A stretch of 64,000 nt of DNA from Polyodon spathula (GCF_017654505.1 NC_054553.1:9436621-9500620); one strand, 5' to 3'. Positions 14,324 to 27,891 are shown, counted from the first letter of the stretch. Numbers and translations are program-made. Notes: a model not told the origin generated them from the sequence alone.

Positions 14324-14898
14324 TTAACTCTTTCCAGTCCGATGTCAGACCCTGACCTACAGCAAAAAGATGTCAAACACAGGTCTCTAGTCATTTTTTC
14401 TCTGTAAAAAGCTGAGATAACCTGAGTGAGACCGATACAAGCTGAGAGAAACAGAGAAAAAAAGGGGGCAGATCTGAGCAATACACATAGCCCCTGCACC
14501 ACAGAGATAGCAAAGACATAAACAAACAACATAGCTGCTTCTACATCCAGCGCTCAAAGAATATCACAGACATTTGCAGAACTTTTTGAGATGTTATAGT
14601 AATAAAATAATGACTTGGATCGCATTGTTGAGGAGATTGGTAATAAAACGAGTGATCAAGAGATGATTTATCAGAATGCACGACTATGAAGAGGTATGTG
14701 ATAAATATAACAAACAAGGGGTGGGGCGGGGCTGGAGATGCAGTACCAAGTATCCTGTTGATATCCAGTGCCTTTTAAACCTGTTTTACTGTGAAAAAAA
14801 AAATACTTTTAAACAGCACATGTAAAATAAACAGTGTGTGAAAATATATTGGACCTGACGCATCTGACAGTCCGAATAAATGGACCGCAAAGGGTTAA
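14324..14898. mobile_element. piggyBac-like non-autonomous element with TTAA flanks
   Basis: Both ends sit on TTAA (14324-14327 and 14895-14898). The left end reads CTCTTTCCAGTCCGATGTCA inward from TTAA; the right end, read inward on the minus strand, is CCCTTTGCGGTCCATTTATT and then CGGACTGTCAGATGC. The matching core is YYTTTSCRGTCC, with related GAC/GTCAG motifs further in. TTAA target sites and termini beginning CCY are hallmarks of piggyBac-type elements. The 567 bp between the TTAA sites has no transposase; open frames inside are short. Strand cannot be assigned. Part of the left half recurs at 47985-48118. Confidence 0.65.
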
Positions 14899-17800
14899 AT
14901 GGATAATGGTCAAACATGGATTGAGAATAATTGCTTACTCTCTGTGTGCAAATACTTTGTCATTGACATATTGTATTCCTGATTGGCATAGTAAGATAAC
15001 TGCAGTGTCATTTGCAATGTACTACTGAGGTGAAATGACAACAAACAAAAAATGTACTTTTAGAGCAGGCCAAGGTCTATGTTCACAGTTACATTGGGAA
15101 AAAAAAAACAAACAGCTGTGTGTACCAAGGTAGGCTAGTCCCATGGTATCAGATTATAATTTAATAACTGAAATGCAAACAAAAGGAATTCCTGGAATTT
15201 GAAGGTCTGGAAGGCTGAAAGAGATTATACTATTGCTTACAATTTCTTGGTTTACATGCAGTGAGAATGTGACGTAGCACGCACATATCACTCGCATTCC
15301 TCACACTAGAAGAGTGTTAATTGTGTCAGTTGGTTTCCATGGTAACTAAATCAAATTCAGTTTGGCACTATATCAGAAATAAAATATCCAGTCATACACT
15401 TTGAGTGTGGAAAATGCTATGATTCCAGGATAAAGTGCACCATTTTTGGACTTACCTGCTCCATTAAGAGTAGACTTTAGGCCAGCACCATATTAAATAA
15501 ATATGTGGATTTGTTGGTTGTCTCATGGTATAGAGAATATAGATTCTACATTCAAAGGCTGTTGTTCACAGAAAGTGAAGTAACCATGGGAGCAAAACCC
15601 CAGTACTCCTTCCATTTTGATAAATAAAGACATTTCACATTTGGCAGAATATTACTATGGAATCTATATGAGAACACTGTGTTTGCCCCCTGGTATAGAA
15701 AATGGTAGATGTTAGAATACGATCATGACATAGATCACCTTCAGGGGAACCTAGATTTGTTTTATTTGAATTGCTTATTAGAAAGTGGATAGACCGTTAG
15801 AAAAAAAACAGCTAGCTTTTTAAAAAAAAAAAAAAAAAAGATATCTCATGCTTGGCAGAATACATATATCCATGTACTTTATTTCCAATTTCCAGATTCC
15901 TTCAGATAATCCAGAATGGGAAAAAATAATGTGGATTATACAGTATAGTATACTGCACTGTAGTCAGAAGCTGATTTTCTACAACACAAATTTAATTTAA
16001 TGGCAAATTTTGCTTAGGATATGATTTTTTTTACCAATTATTACATCCAATTGGCTAGAATTTAATATTTAAAAAATCTGAAAAACCACAGGAACCATGC
16101 TGAAACCAAACAGAATAGACAGGGATTAGAATATTTACTTATATGTTATCATTAATTATTTTTACATGGTGAATTAACTCATTCAGACACCCCCCCCCCC
16201 CTCCCCCATTAGAAATGCTGTTTAAATTCAATGCCACACAAAGCACTCAGCCCTGGTTCCAGACCTGTAATTTCTCATTTAAGTCATGCTCTCAAAAAAA
16301 TAACAACTGACAAATCATTTTATGTAGAATTCAATATTTATTTCCCAATTTTAACTAACCCTAGAGTATTTTAATTATCATAACAGTGACATACATAGTG
16401 CCTACTAACAATCACATTAGTATTGCTAGTGCTTTAGTTTGTTTTCCAGAAAGTTATATCTTTCTTCATTAAAACTAAAAAAAAAAATAAAAAAAAATGA
16501 AATTCTAAATGAAAGTGAATGGCAGATATGTCATATAATAGGCTATTAATATTACTTATAAAAACAAACAAAAAAAAAATGTTAACAAATGTAGATATTG
16601 TATTACAATTACTATAATAATGGTTCTTATTAGTGGTTCTTATTATATCAGTATTTGTACTGATTAAAGTAAAATTGATAGTAATATAAATACATGACCC
16701 TTTAAGTGCCAGTACATGAAAGGTCACTTATATTCTATTCTAAACTAGCAATAAAGTCAGTCCTTATAGAACCGCTAAACTTCAGGACACATTGCTGTTC
16801 TTTGTCTCAAGTCTTGTTGTTATTGCATTTTTGTTTCTTAATAGGGGAACTAATGCAGTTCCAGGTCAGAAAATTCACTCTGTATACACTATAAATAAAG
16901 TCCACTCTTTTATCCTTTTTATACAGCATTTGCAAAAACTGCTACTTTCTTTTAACATGCTGAACACGTACATGGCTGCATCTATTACCTGCGTCACAGC
17001 CCTCGACTGGATAAATGATATCCTACAGTTGGGCTGTGCAAAGCTAATTCAGACACCATATGTTGTGCCAAAGCGATCGTGCTGTGACAGCGAGTAGCAC
17101 TTCAGATGACACGTCTATTATATCAGATCGTCAAATGTTTACATACTGTACATTTGTATTTGTTCTCTCGACTCTCCCCTTCCCTCTTTCATACAGACTG
17201 TTTATTATATTGACTGTATAGTGATAAACAAAACGTACCTGCAGGCTATATCTTGGAAAACTAAAATCTGTTCTCTTAATACCAGACATGAGATTTTAAG
17301 AACAGCCACCTATTTTTGTCGAATGTAATTTACTCTAGAAGGCCTTCTTTTAGTCTTAAATATTCATGAGAACAAAAAAAAAAATTGTTTGCGTAGAGCA
17401 ATTTTACACAGGATAAATGATTCTTTCCCACATTTTCCATGCTTTAAACATAAGGCTATATTGATTGTGATAACACACTGTGAAAATCCTTGAGTTTACT
17501 GTATATGCATGCATTAGCTTTACTGTTACAAAAGTAACTGTTACATTGAAAATGTACAAATGTGGTGACTAGTTTCCAGCTTGTTCCAAAGAGGGATTTC
17601 AGGCCAGATTAGTTTGTTGGACTTGTTAAATAAATCCCTGTGGTGTGCTTTGTTTTTACAGTGTTGTTTTGGGTTATACTCTTCTGCCAGCACACATGTG
17701 GGAAGGGTTTAGGACCAAACACCATTGGTGGCTAGGTCAATTAATCATCATTTATCAAGCTCCAGCAAAATTATACCTCATGTAAAAAATGGAACAAAAA

Positions 17801-20800
17801 AACTTGAAAAGCCAATACCACAAGTGGTAGCTTCAGTCTTTGTTTAGCCCCAGGCATTTTGTTTAACACCCCTGCTACAGCCCATAAAGCAAAAGATTTA
17901 AAAAAGGAATTGCTTAATGTGATGTATTTTTTACAGCTAAAACATTAAACATTACATGGGCTTATTCTTGAACAAATGAACTCTGCTTAAACTAACACAA
18001 GAATGCAACATGGATTCCTTAGTTAAAACCTTGTTCAAACCATGTGGGAAACTAGATCTTTAATCATCAATGTGCGCAGCTGAAAAAAAAAAGCAGCAGT
18101 TAGGTGTTCGAACAGAGCAGTTTCATTATTTAAGCTTGCTTTTGCTTCCCTGTGGTGTTACCATTCCTTGTGGTGTTCATTTCTCCTCCTTACCACCATC
18201 TCAGCTTCTCCCCCTCTTTCATAAGGAGCAAGATCTGAGCCGGCCAACATTTGAATCCAAAATTCATCCCGCAGGCCTGAGAGGGCCAACATTTTAATCG
18301 AAAGCTAATTTCAGGGGTTGTGATTTTACCTAGTGGCAAGTCATAGAGGTAGTACGGGTGATTGTAGGCTTGAGATCTAACTGCTTTTCTTGTTATAAAG
18401 CATGCTTTTATTGTAATATGATTTAGATCCACCCATTGTTATGAGTCATTTCTTCCAGGAAATTGTCAGTGAGAAAAAGCTTTGACTGAGAAGGAACAAA
18501 ACCTGTGCAGGCAGAAAGAAATGAGATGGAAGCTAAAATAACAGCAACACAAAGAGTACAAAGAAAAGTTTCCAACATTATGCTTCCCTGACTGCATTAT
18601 TACAAGTGGCTGTCACGGATGCTTTTTCTTTCATGATTAGTATACACATTAACAAAAGTATGTGATTAATAGTAACTTGCACTATATACATTTGAAAACT
18701 GTGGATCATATTCCCAAAGCTTTACAGTTTCATACCTTAAACATTTTATGGCAGGGGTGTTTTTAGTGTGGGGATGTGGGGTGCGCACACCCCACAACTG
18801 GGGAAACATGCATCCCACAACAAGCTGCACATCTGTCAGGCATGTTAGGGAGGAGGTATAGAAAAGGAGGGAGGAGGATTGTGATTCTAATTCTGAATCC
18901 TAGCTCTGTTTGTTGCAATTCAGCATCCTTGGTTGTTTTTGTATGAAACACAGTTTAAAACATTATTTTTCTGCTTACATGTCAAAGGGTCACAAGTTTC
19001 CTGTCCATCTGGATGTGTGCCCCAAAAAAACATCTTCTCTTATCTCTTATGTTTGTACATCCAACTCACAATTCTGCTTTTTTCTTTTCTTTCTTTTTTT
19101 TTTTACTTCTTTAAAACATTCTGGACATGGCCAAACATACTTATTTGGATGCAAGCACATCAATTAATAATATTATACCTTTAATGAATAAATAGTGTTA
19201 CCACAAAAAACTTTCCCAGTTTTAATAAAAAATGTAAAACACATTCTCAAGAAACAAGTATACAAAGTATATAAAGTATTACACAGATATGCCTCCTCCA
19301 TGGCGTACATTATATATTGTTTAAAATAAAATCATATTGTATTACACTATACCAAAATATCACTCAAGCAAACACATGTTTTTGTTACTGTAGTTTTCTT
19401 TTTCTGAAAAGTCCCCTAGCTACATCATGACATTATAATGCCCCCCCCCCCCCACCCCCCGACAGGATAAAGGTTAACCTCTTCATTTAGTTTGTTTTAG
19501 AGTGATTGAATAACATGACTTCCCACAGGTCAAGTACACAGTAAGGTTAAGTCACACGATAGAAGGCAGTTGGCTACATTGGTGTGAAGAAAACATACAG
19601 TAGTTTAAAGGGATCATTCTTTAAAATTGGAGATTGTGGATTAACAGCAAACATGACAGATGGCTAATCGTGGACCTTCTGTTTGTTCACACACACACAG
19701 CATTTGTGTTTAAACGATACAGGACATTGTAACCTATTCCCTCTATCAAAAAGTGATCGTCTGTTAGGAATTTAAATTTATTTGAGTATTTCTAGGTTCA
19801 TGATCAGTGTTTAAAAATCCTTCACAAATTATTTGACTGTCAGTCTTTCAGTGAAGAATTTAGTCATGTTTTGCAAAAAATGTTTTTTATTTTTTTTTCA
19901 TTTTAAAGCTATTGTTGAATACAATCTTAATTTGCACAAAAACAGACACCCTGCGTACCTGCACAGCATAATAACTTATAGTGTCAGTCACTGGAATGTG
20001 ACTTAAAGCAATATTTAAATTAATGTAAGAGATCTGTAAAAAACATCACATTGATGGAAACAATAAAATAACTGCAAACATTTGCATGGTTTGGCAATAT
20101 ATTAAGTATGAAGGTATGACATGTTAATGTTGTTTACAAGCAGATAAACCTGTATAATTGAATGTTTAATATCGAACAGTTCTGTTTGTTTGATATGCTG
20201 AGCATTAAATCGTACCTGTTGTGCATTTCCATTTACTATGTTTGTCTCAAATGTGCAGTAAAATGTATGTTCATTTTAAAATAAGACAAGATATTTGGTA
20301 CTACACTAGGTTCAAGAAATCTCTGTTTGCAAACCTTGCTTTCAGGTGCTGTTGCACTTCTTTGGTCATTTCCCCTGGAGAGTGAAATTGCCCTCATGTT
20401 TCTGGTGATTAAGCAACAAGCTGCTTCCTTGATTGACATGCCAATGTTTTCAGTAGTAACATGCGTTGACCTAGAAGACACAGCTGAGGTGAAATGACAA
20501 CAACAGATTCCTTGAAAGCTTTCTTCAACCTGGTGCAGTACCACATATCAATGAAACAACATTTTTAATAAATGTATCTTTCAAAACTATGCTTTTGGAC
20601 CTATGCAGCAAATTAAAGTGAATGGAACTATTTTATACATATTATATCTCAAAACGTGTGACGGTTACCCTTCTTGCTAGCAGCACCTCCAGCTTCAGAA
20701 ATGTATTATTATTATTTTAATATGTTAATTCTGTTATAGCGAAGCGGATGCTGAGTCTATTCAATAAGATATTGTTGTTAAGGGCTTAAAAACTGGAGCA

Positions 20801-22771
20801 AATTAGAAAACAGTGCACACCCCAAGGCTATAGGTAAGAGAAGCTCCAGGGATCACACAAGCCAGTAAAAGTAGCATAGTGGTATTTTACTTTGTGAATT
20901 AGTGTCAGGTGTGTTAACACCATGTCTAAAAAATGGAGACAAGACCATTGTATTACAAGGTGTTTGTTTTTGCCTTTGGTTGAGTTTGCATGTTGCTTTG
21001 TTATAAAAAAAAGGGAATAGGTCTAATGATTTTGTAATTTATATAAGATAATCCCCTATCCCCTGGTGCTGTACTGCATACCTATATAAAAATATTATAA
21101 AATAGTACAGTCAAGAAGACTAGTTTCCTATACTGTAATGTATTATATGAAATAAGTATTATTTTAAAGAGTCGCTCAATCATTTTTGAAACCTAGTTGT
21201 AGAAGTTAATGCTGTAAATTGATGTTAAAATGTACGTGGACAGAATTTCATCAAGTCATAATATAATATGGGCTAGCACACCCCTAATGGCATGACACAA
21301 ATATAAAACCAGTTGACCCCTATGTGAGAGCCTCATGCGATAATGCCAAATGGTCTGTGATGGATGTTTGACTATGGAGGAGTGTGTGCTGTTTGTTGGC
21401 CATTTGATCTAACATACACAAAATAACGAAGTGCAAAGATAATTGATGTTTAAAATGTTTTTCGTACTGCACTTAAAAGGAGGTCAGAAATGCTTTAAAA
21501 AAGGGCATCATCTATAATGCAACATAACTGGAGTCTGTGTAAGTGAGTGACAATCAACTTAGTAATGGATGGTTGTAAAGCACATCCATAAAGTACACAT
21601 GCCAAGACCATTCATGATTTTAATGAATTAATCACATAAAAAAATTGGGTCCAAAAGTACATAAAATAATATAAGACTTTAAACTGGCTAAGTTTGACAA
21701 AGGTAAAAAGAAAGACCATATTCAGTACTGCATTGTATTGTAGTATGGTGGTGCATTAAGAGGCTTTATCATATTTACTTATATAGCATATTCGAGTATA
21801 CCAAAGTAACTGCAGTGTTTTACCGCTGATATAGAATTCCACAGATTCTATATGTGAACCAAGAGCTGGAAACAATCCCAGTGCCACTGACTTTAGTGAA
21901 AAGCAAACCCAAACAAAAAACAGCTTTGCAAATCTACATTTGCACAATCCTTGTGTGAATTAAAGGAGGACATTGAAAATGAAGGACTTAGTCTCAGGAA
22001 CTGTTATTCTCGGGGAAACACACAAGGGAAGTGTCACATGTCGCATACTAACAGACAAAAATATGATGGTATTCTAAGTATTTAAATATTTATTCTAGTA
22101 TTTAAATAATTCCTAGCACATCTAAGGCTGGGTCAGAAATGTTTTAATTTAAAGTACAAATATGTGGGAGTATTTTATTATTTTATTTGACCTACACCCT
22201 TGGAACTTTAGATGTTGCGTCTTCCGTCCCGGGTCTTTTGTCTTTTGTTCTAGAAAAGACAGCACAATATTTTGTGAACCTGGAGACCAGGGTTTTATCC
22301 CATATATCTATTTTTTTAAGGATACTGATGTACCTTTCCAACAATGCCATATAGGGTCTTGTGTTTAAAACTGGCACAGGGGCTAGTTTGTTCAACCTCT
22401 ACTACATTGAGATGAGCCACAGATGGATTTTTAGAGCCTTTTACAATGTTAGGGAATCCATCTTTATTCCACCAACCAGTCATTTTTAAGGGTTATCACG
22501 GGATAACTATGGAAATGTGGTGGATGCAATCCAGAATAATTCCCCAGTACATTAAAATGTTCTTAAACATCTACCTGTGGTTTAACCCAGCTTGGTTTAG
22601 GTTTATCAAATCAGACAGTTTTCAAGTAAAATATGGTTGGTGGTTTTAACTTAAAGAGATAAAGTATACCAGATTTTTTTAATTTCTTACCTATCATACG
22701 CATTAGCTGCATTCCTTCTCGGTTTGTCAAGGCTATTCAATCAGATTTACAGATATATAAGAAGGTACTAC

Positions 22772-22796
22772 AAAAAAAAAAAAAAAAAAAAAAAAA
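22772..22796. repeat. poly(A) tract
   Basis: A run of 25 A with no recognisable retroposon body upstream. Confidence 0.95.
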
Positions 22797-23277
22797 CACT
22801 TTAAAGGCAACAATGTTAAACTCATGTTATGGAATATGATGATAACACTGTTTCCAGCCAGAATTAACTTTACCAAAGCACACATGTACAGCCTAGTGAG
22901 ACAGCATGTATAAATATGAAATGAACAACAAAAATATAGTAAGTATTACGTGAGAAGAAATATAAAATTAATGAATGTTCTCCGAATAGAACGTTTTGAA
23001 AATCTTTGCTGTGGATTGACCATGTATTTGTTTCTTGAAGTCCAGCACATTAACTTGACAGTATTGAATCTGACTACATTAACACTAGCATAATAATAGG
23101 TCGAGCTAAATGGCTGGTATAATTACTCCTGATCTTTAGTGTACAATAAGTGGCTAAATATCAATATAAAATATAAAGATAAATCACCATTAAAACTGCA
23201 GTGCCCCAAATACAGTATTGTAATAAATATAAATCTTGTTGTGTCTGTTAGGATTAACTGAGCTCTTGTGGACAGTC

Positions 23278-23280
<3 letters not shown>

Positions 23281-23309
<29 letters not shown>
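23281..23309. repeat. poly(C) tract
   Basis: Twenty-nine C in a row followed by an A-rich stretch (AAAAAAACAAAACAAAAC). It could form i-motif or, on the other strand, G-quadruplex structures. Confidence 0.97.
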
Positions 23310-23311
<2 letters not shown>

Positions 23312-25331
23312 AAAAACAAAACAAAACATGCAGAATAGCTGAAGCAGAACCTAAAGAAAACCTTTTTTTCCCAACAAAACATATTCTAGTGTTATTTTAC
23401 AATGACTGTGAACAAGACAGTAATCTACCAAGTAATGGTATATCCAAACATTTTAATAAATCAGTTTGAGTCACAATTAATCAATGATTAATAACTTGCT
23501 TTAGTTAATATTAAAGCATATTGATAGCTTCAAATTAGTAGCAAAAATTTATTAATCATAAGTAAGGCTAAGATTTTGTCACAGAGGTTATGAAGGTCAT
23601 GGGAATCATGAAAATCGTAAATTTTGATTATGCACTTCCTTTATTTAATTTAAAACATGCAGTAACATGGGTGTTTCATGCAGCATTTACACGTAGCTAA
23701 AGGTCAGCGAATGAGATAGCTGAGCGAGCAAGCATGTAAATCGATGACAGCAAAAATGCAAAACAATTGTGAGTGAGCTGTTTTCTGTAAAGACAGAACA
23801 AATGCACCAGAGAACAGAGGTTTACCAACTTACAGAGGCTTTCTTTACAACATGGTGTTTGTTTCAGAATTGTGGAAAACTCTATTAAAGCCTGGTTCAT
23901 ACAGCACTTAGGCAGTTGAATGTGATACATCAGGTGCAGACAGCTAAAAGCTGTGCAGCTTCACTATTTGCTGTTCAGGACACATTGTGTCATAGCCCTT
24001 TTGAATGCAAAAAGTGGTTGCAGCTGTTGTTCCTATAAACACAATACTTTAAATACAAACTGCATTTGTGTAAATTTACATTTAAGTAGATGTTCTGAGT
24101 TTGTACCTCTATCCAGAGGATTAAAAAAATAAATAAAAAGCGACATTGCTGCTATGTCCTCTCAACCAACAAAGAACCTGAAAGTTTAGATTTCAAACAT
24201 TATTTAAAGATATATTTTAGGCATTTTAGAATGACAGGTGAAAGGATTGAGTTTCCAAAAAAAGATGCACGTTGCAAGATTGTAGATTGCGTACTTCCAA
24301 CTTTTTGCATAGGGTCGGAGACACTAGACTTAACAGAAATTATGTATGATTCAGAAGAATGTACTAGATGGCTCTCTAGTAACATGTTCATAATACCTGT
24401 GCAAAAAAAGCTCTTTTGATCATCTTTTGTGGTCTTTTTATTGCTTTTTATTTAGTGACTGCCGCAGCTTCGCTTTACACACCACAAGTAATTTCTTGTA
24501 AAATGGAACCCAACAAATACGAAGATAAGCGTGGCATGCAGTATTGAGATCTTGCATGGCATCACATTTCAATCATATTTTATAACCACATGAGTTCTTT
24601 ATGAAAAGTTTATAAAGGAGTGCATTTTCTCTTTACATTTGATCCATTATTAAATATAACAGCTTCTTGGTTTATCTGCACTGCAGAACGGATATCACAA
24701 ACGCAGAGAATAAAATGGAAATCATATACTGAAATCCTTCTTTCACTTTATTATACAGCAATGTGTGTGATATTTTAACAATCATAGCACAGACTTTTTT
24801 TAAATAGTTAAAAATGACTGCATGTGATTTTTGTAATGAGGTTATTTCTTGGACAGATGTTTGAAGTCGCTCTGTGACTGAATGATTGAATCCAAAAATA
24901 CACAACCAGATTTTAAATGGGGTTTGGACTAATTTGTTTCTGAAAGGAAAAACAAACAAAAATGTCTATTTATATTAGGCAGTAGTAACACAATTAGTGA
25001 GCAACGTATAGGAGGAGATAGAACTGGTAAAAAATGCTTGTAAACCCGTTTCTCTAAGGAGGTCATTATAAAAATGAGCACTAGGGTTGCGCACTTGTTT
25101 CTTCCCTCTTGAAATAGTAAATTTATAAAATATTTGCATTTGAAATGCATAATAATAAAAACACATATTGTGGGATAATTAACTATGGTGCCTCGTTGAG
25201 AACATGGGAAACACAGGATAAATTATCTCATGATCTTGGCGTAGTGGTTTGAAATGTTGAGATTCTGACAGAACACATTTCCATTATTATTTTTTTTTTT
25301 TGAAAAAGGTTTGAGCAGGAATCACTGTCGG

Positions 25332-25420
25332 TTATATTATTTGATATAATATATATATGATATAATATATATATATATATATGATATATAATATATATAT
25401 ATATATATATATAATATTAT
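25332..25420. repeat. Compound AT microsatellite
   Basis: Alternating (AT)n blocks interrupted by GATATAAT units, so the tract is partly self-complementary. Confidence 0.9.
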
Positions 25421-26145
25421 GCACATTCAGTAAGTACTCTCATGTGAGAAAAAACACTTTTTTAGGTAACCTGTCTGAAATGGATATTTTCAACTGTACC
25501 AAAGTGTGTTTTTTTTTTGTTGTTGTTTTTTTTTTTTTGTAAAATGCTAAACGAAGATTTTATTTCAAAGATATAAAGTTTTATTGTTGACTGTGGTATG
25601 CCAAAATACATAGAATTTTTTAGCAAAAAGGTTAAGGGGCTGCTATAAGGGCACACCCGCATTGCAGCCAAAATCTGCATTTTGCATGTGCAAACTGTGT
25701 TTTGCGGCCCTAATGTAGGATTTTAGTGGACACTAAAAACACAGCATAGGTAAAGAACGTTTTTCACCTGCCGTTCTGCACCCGCTATCAAATTAGAACT
25801 TTGCCATCATTAATCCATTTAAATGATACTGAAATGTTTTCAAATGAAGAAAAGAATATGGAATTGGGCGGGGATCTGGAATACTATGTGGGCGCAAACA
25901 TTATAATGAGATGTAAGGATTTTGCCTTGCACTTGGGCAATTGCTGACCCTCCAAAAACTGCATTTCCTCTTACAAGGTGCAAACCCTTCTATGGAGTAA
26001 TTAAGAGCTGAATAAAACCACATAACTTTAGAGACCTGTCATTGGCCTCAGGTTGGCTGCTGTGGTACACTTCCTGATGCAGTGATGCTTGGCTCTTGTT
26101 GAGGACAGAGAGCAAAACCTTCAGAGAAGAAAGGCAAGACGGAGA

Positions 26146-26260
26146 AGACTCCCATATTCAAACCTAGGGTCACTTTGTTTATGATGCTGGAGGATGCAGT
26201 GGTAAGGCATTATCGTCTCACTCCGCAGGTCATCCTAGACCTAATGGCTGAATTTCACTT
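26146..26260 (+). repeat. Possible SINE-like fragment
   Basis: The segment holds ATTCAAACCTAGGGTCAC and, further on, GATGCAGTGGTAAGGCATTA and CTCACTCCGCAGGTCATC. These resemble B-box and A-box style pieces of tRNA-derived repeats in fish, but the order is B before A, so it may be the junction of two units or a chance likeness. Low confidence. Confidence 0.25.
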
Positions 26261-27398
26261 TTTCATCACCTGGTTAACTGTCCTCCTGGTAACACTGACA
26301 GCGTTGACGTCCTCCACTGTAGAGGGCCATATGTCCTCTTTGGTAGCATAACTGATGTTGGCTGAGGCTTTTCAAAATAACTCAATATCATGCTGTGTGC
26401 TATAAGGACTCTCAGCTCCTCCTCTGACTTATTTTTTTTTGTTTGGTTTGAGTTTTCTTGCTCCACAAATCTCATACAGTGCCTACTGCTCTCTGCACTC
26501 GTAACTCACCTCACCTCTGGGCTGTAAGTGAGGCTGCTAAGTAGCTCATTGTGACCCTCATTATTATGATTGCAGTTCATTATTTGTGCATGTTGAGTAA
26601 TTTGCATTGCTCTTAAGCTTATATAGGCCACAGTGCAAAGTAATTGTCTGGCCGCTAGGCCATTTGAATTTTGCAGTTTGCACTACACCTATGTTTACAT
26701 CAGCCCCTAAGCCTCATTTGCATGGATGTCTTTCCCAACTTTTTGTGGGGTATAGAGATGCCCCTTCTTCATAGTCCTTTCATATTCTTAAACAAGAATC
26801 ATTTGACTTTATCCTGCTGCCAAACATTCTATTTGGATTCCCAAGCATCACAAACGCTGTTCATGTTTTAAATCCCACAAAAAGGATTTTGCCAAGAAAA
26901 ACTGTCTCTATTTAACATTAATACCATCTCTTCTTCTGGAAACATATTACACATGCAGTCCACTATGTTTCTTGCTGTAATCTCGCAATGCACTGTATTC
27001 TGGAAAGATTACATCAAGTCAAAATGTGAGCTGCAGATGTAATAGACAGCTTATCCAAGATCATCTCGCAAGGTAGGATCTGGTGCAGTACTCAACATAG
27101 GCTCCTTTCATAAAGTATTAATATAGCAGCAAGCGCAATGCAGTTTTTTTTTTTTTTTTTGATTTGATGATGATGCCCATGCCTCTCCTATGACTTCCTG
27201 GTTGCAGGAATTGTAGAAATCACATGATTCAAGTCCCAGCAACTGAGCAACTGGACAGCCCCTACGCTCTCCGTGATTACTTCCAATCTCTGTGTGCCCT
27301 ACACAATTCCTAATTCTTTCAATAAAGAAATCAGGTACTGTAGCAAGCTAAACAAAACAAACACAATGTATATCCTTGCTGCTTTATTGTATTTTTGT

Positions 27399-27491
27399 AT
27401 GGCAAGCCAAATTATCATTTAGAGATATCTTTAAATCACTTAGAGATATCTTGAAATAACTTCCTGTTCATTTAGAGATATCTCTCCCAAG
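27399..27491. repeat. 21-bp minisatellite (AGAGATATCT motif), copy 1
   Basis: Three copies of a motif built around the palindrome AGATATCT: ATTTAGAGATATCTTTAAATC, then ACTTAGAGATATCTTGAA and, after a 9-base longer interval, ATTTAGAGATATCTCTCCC. It is preceded by GGCAAGCCAAATTATCATTT. The same lead-in and motif recur at 47822-47964, so this is part of a dispersed element. Confidence 0.8.
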
Positions 27492-27603
27492 TTGTGATCG
27501 TGTGCAGGAGTAGATCCTCCTGGGGTTAATGCTGGCTCCACAGCTTCAGCTCTCGGGTTGATAGGAGTCTGCAACACAACAAACCAAACACAGAAATCTT
27601 CTC

Positions 27604-27891
27604 TCAGAGCCCATCTATATGGCTATCGTCATGTAGTAGCCTTGAGCTGTAGCACAGACGCTTTTTGAGCTGTGCGCAGCTTCTCCGGGCCACGACCCCA
27701 GCCAATCTGAACCTCCCGATCAGCTCAGCGCTGGGCGAGTCCACCTGCTCAATTAGTTCCTTAGCAACGCATCTCCTGTTGTGCTTCACAAATGCTTCCA
27801 CAAAGGCACACATGCGCCCAAGAACCAGTGACATGGTCTCCCTGTTACACTGGCCTTCACCTTTATGTAAGTTACAACAATACATTAGCAA
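27604..27891 (-). CDS. Unidentified open frame in a GC-richer patch, possibly a repeat-borne gene remnant
   Basis: A 95-codon frame on the minus strand stands out because its composition is clearly richer in G and C than the flanks. The product is basic with a plausible protein-like mix (for example AFVEAFVKHNRRCVAKELIE and SAELIGRFRLAGVVARRS). I do not recognise the family. The first Met lies in AT-rich sequence and the true start may be the internal Met in RETMSLVLGRM, or the region may be an exon. The 21-bp motif repeat lies just downstream (27.4 kb), so it may belong to a transposable element. The plus-strand frame in the same place is the antisense shadow. Whether it is translated is unknown. 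Confidence 0.3.
   Translation of the reverse strand: MLMYCCNLHKGEGQCNRETMSLVLGRMCAFVEAFVKHNRRCVAKELIEQVDSPSAELIGRFRLAGVVARRSCAQLKKRLCYSSRLLHDDSHIDGL

Larger units (their letters stand above)
14899..26145. other. Long AT-rich unique stretch without recognisable genes
   Basis: Contains C runs at 16191-16201, 19441-19453 and 23281-23309, an A25 run at 22772-22796, a compound AT tract at 25.3-25.4 kb and an 8-bp-stem hairpin at 18776-18795. The longest open frames (about 100 codons at 16.8-17.1 kb plus and 20.2-20.5 kb minus) have no family resemblance or codon pattern I can defend. Blocks near 16.2 and 20.4 kb are of higher complexity and might be conserved non-coding DNA, which cannot be judged from one sequence. 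Confidence 0.55.

Noticed and set aside
16792..17097. 101-codon plus-strand frame with a hydrophobic start
   Set aside because: No family resemblance, and the apparent signal-like start is AT-rich Phe/Leu/Ile composition.
20236..20544. 102-codon minus-strand frame
   Set aside because: No recognisable motif, and AT-rich flanks without splice or promoter signals that I can defend.
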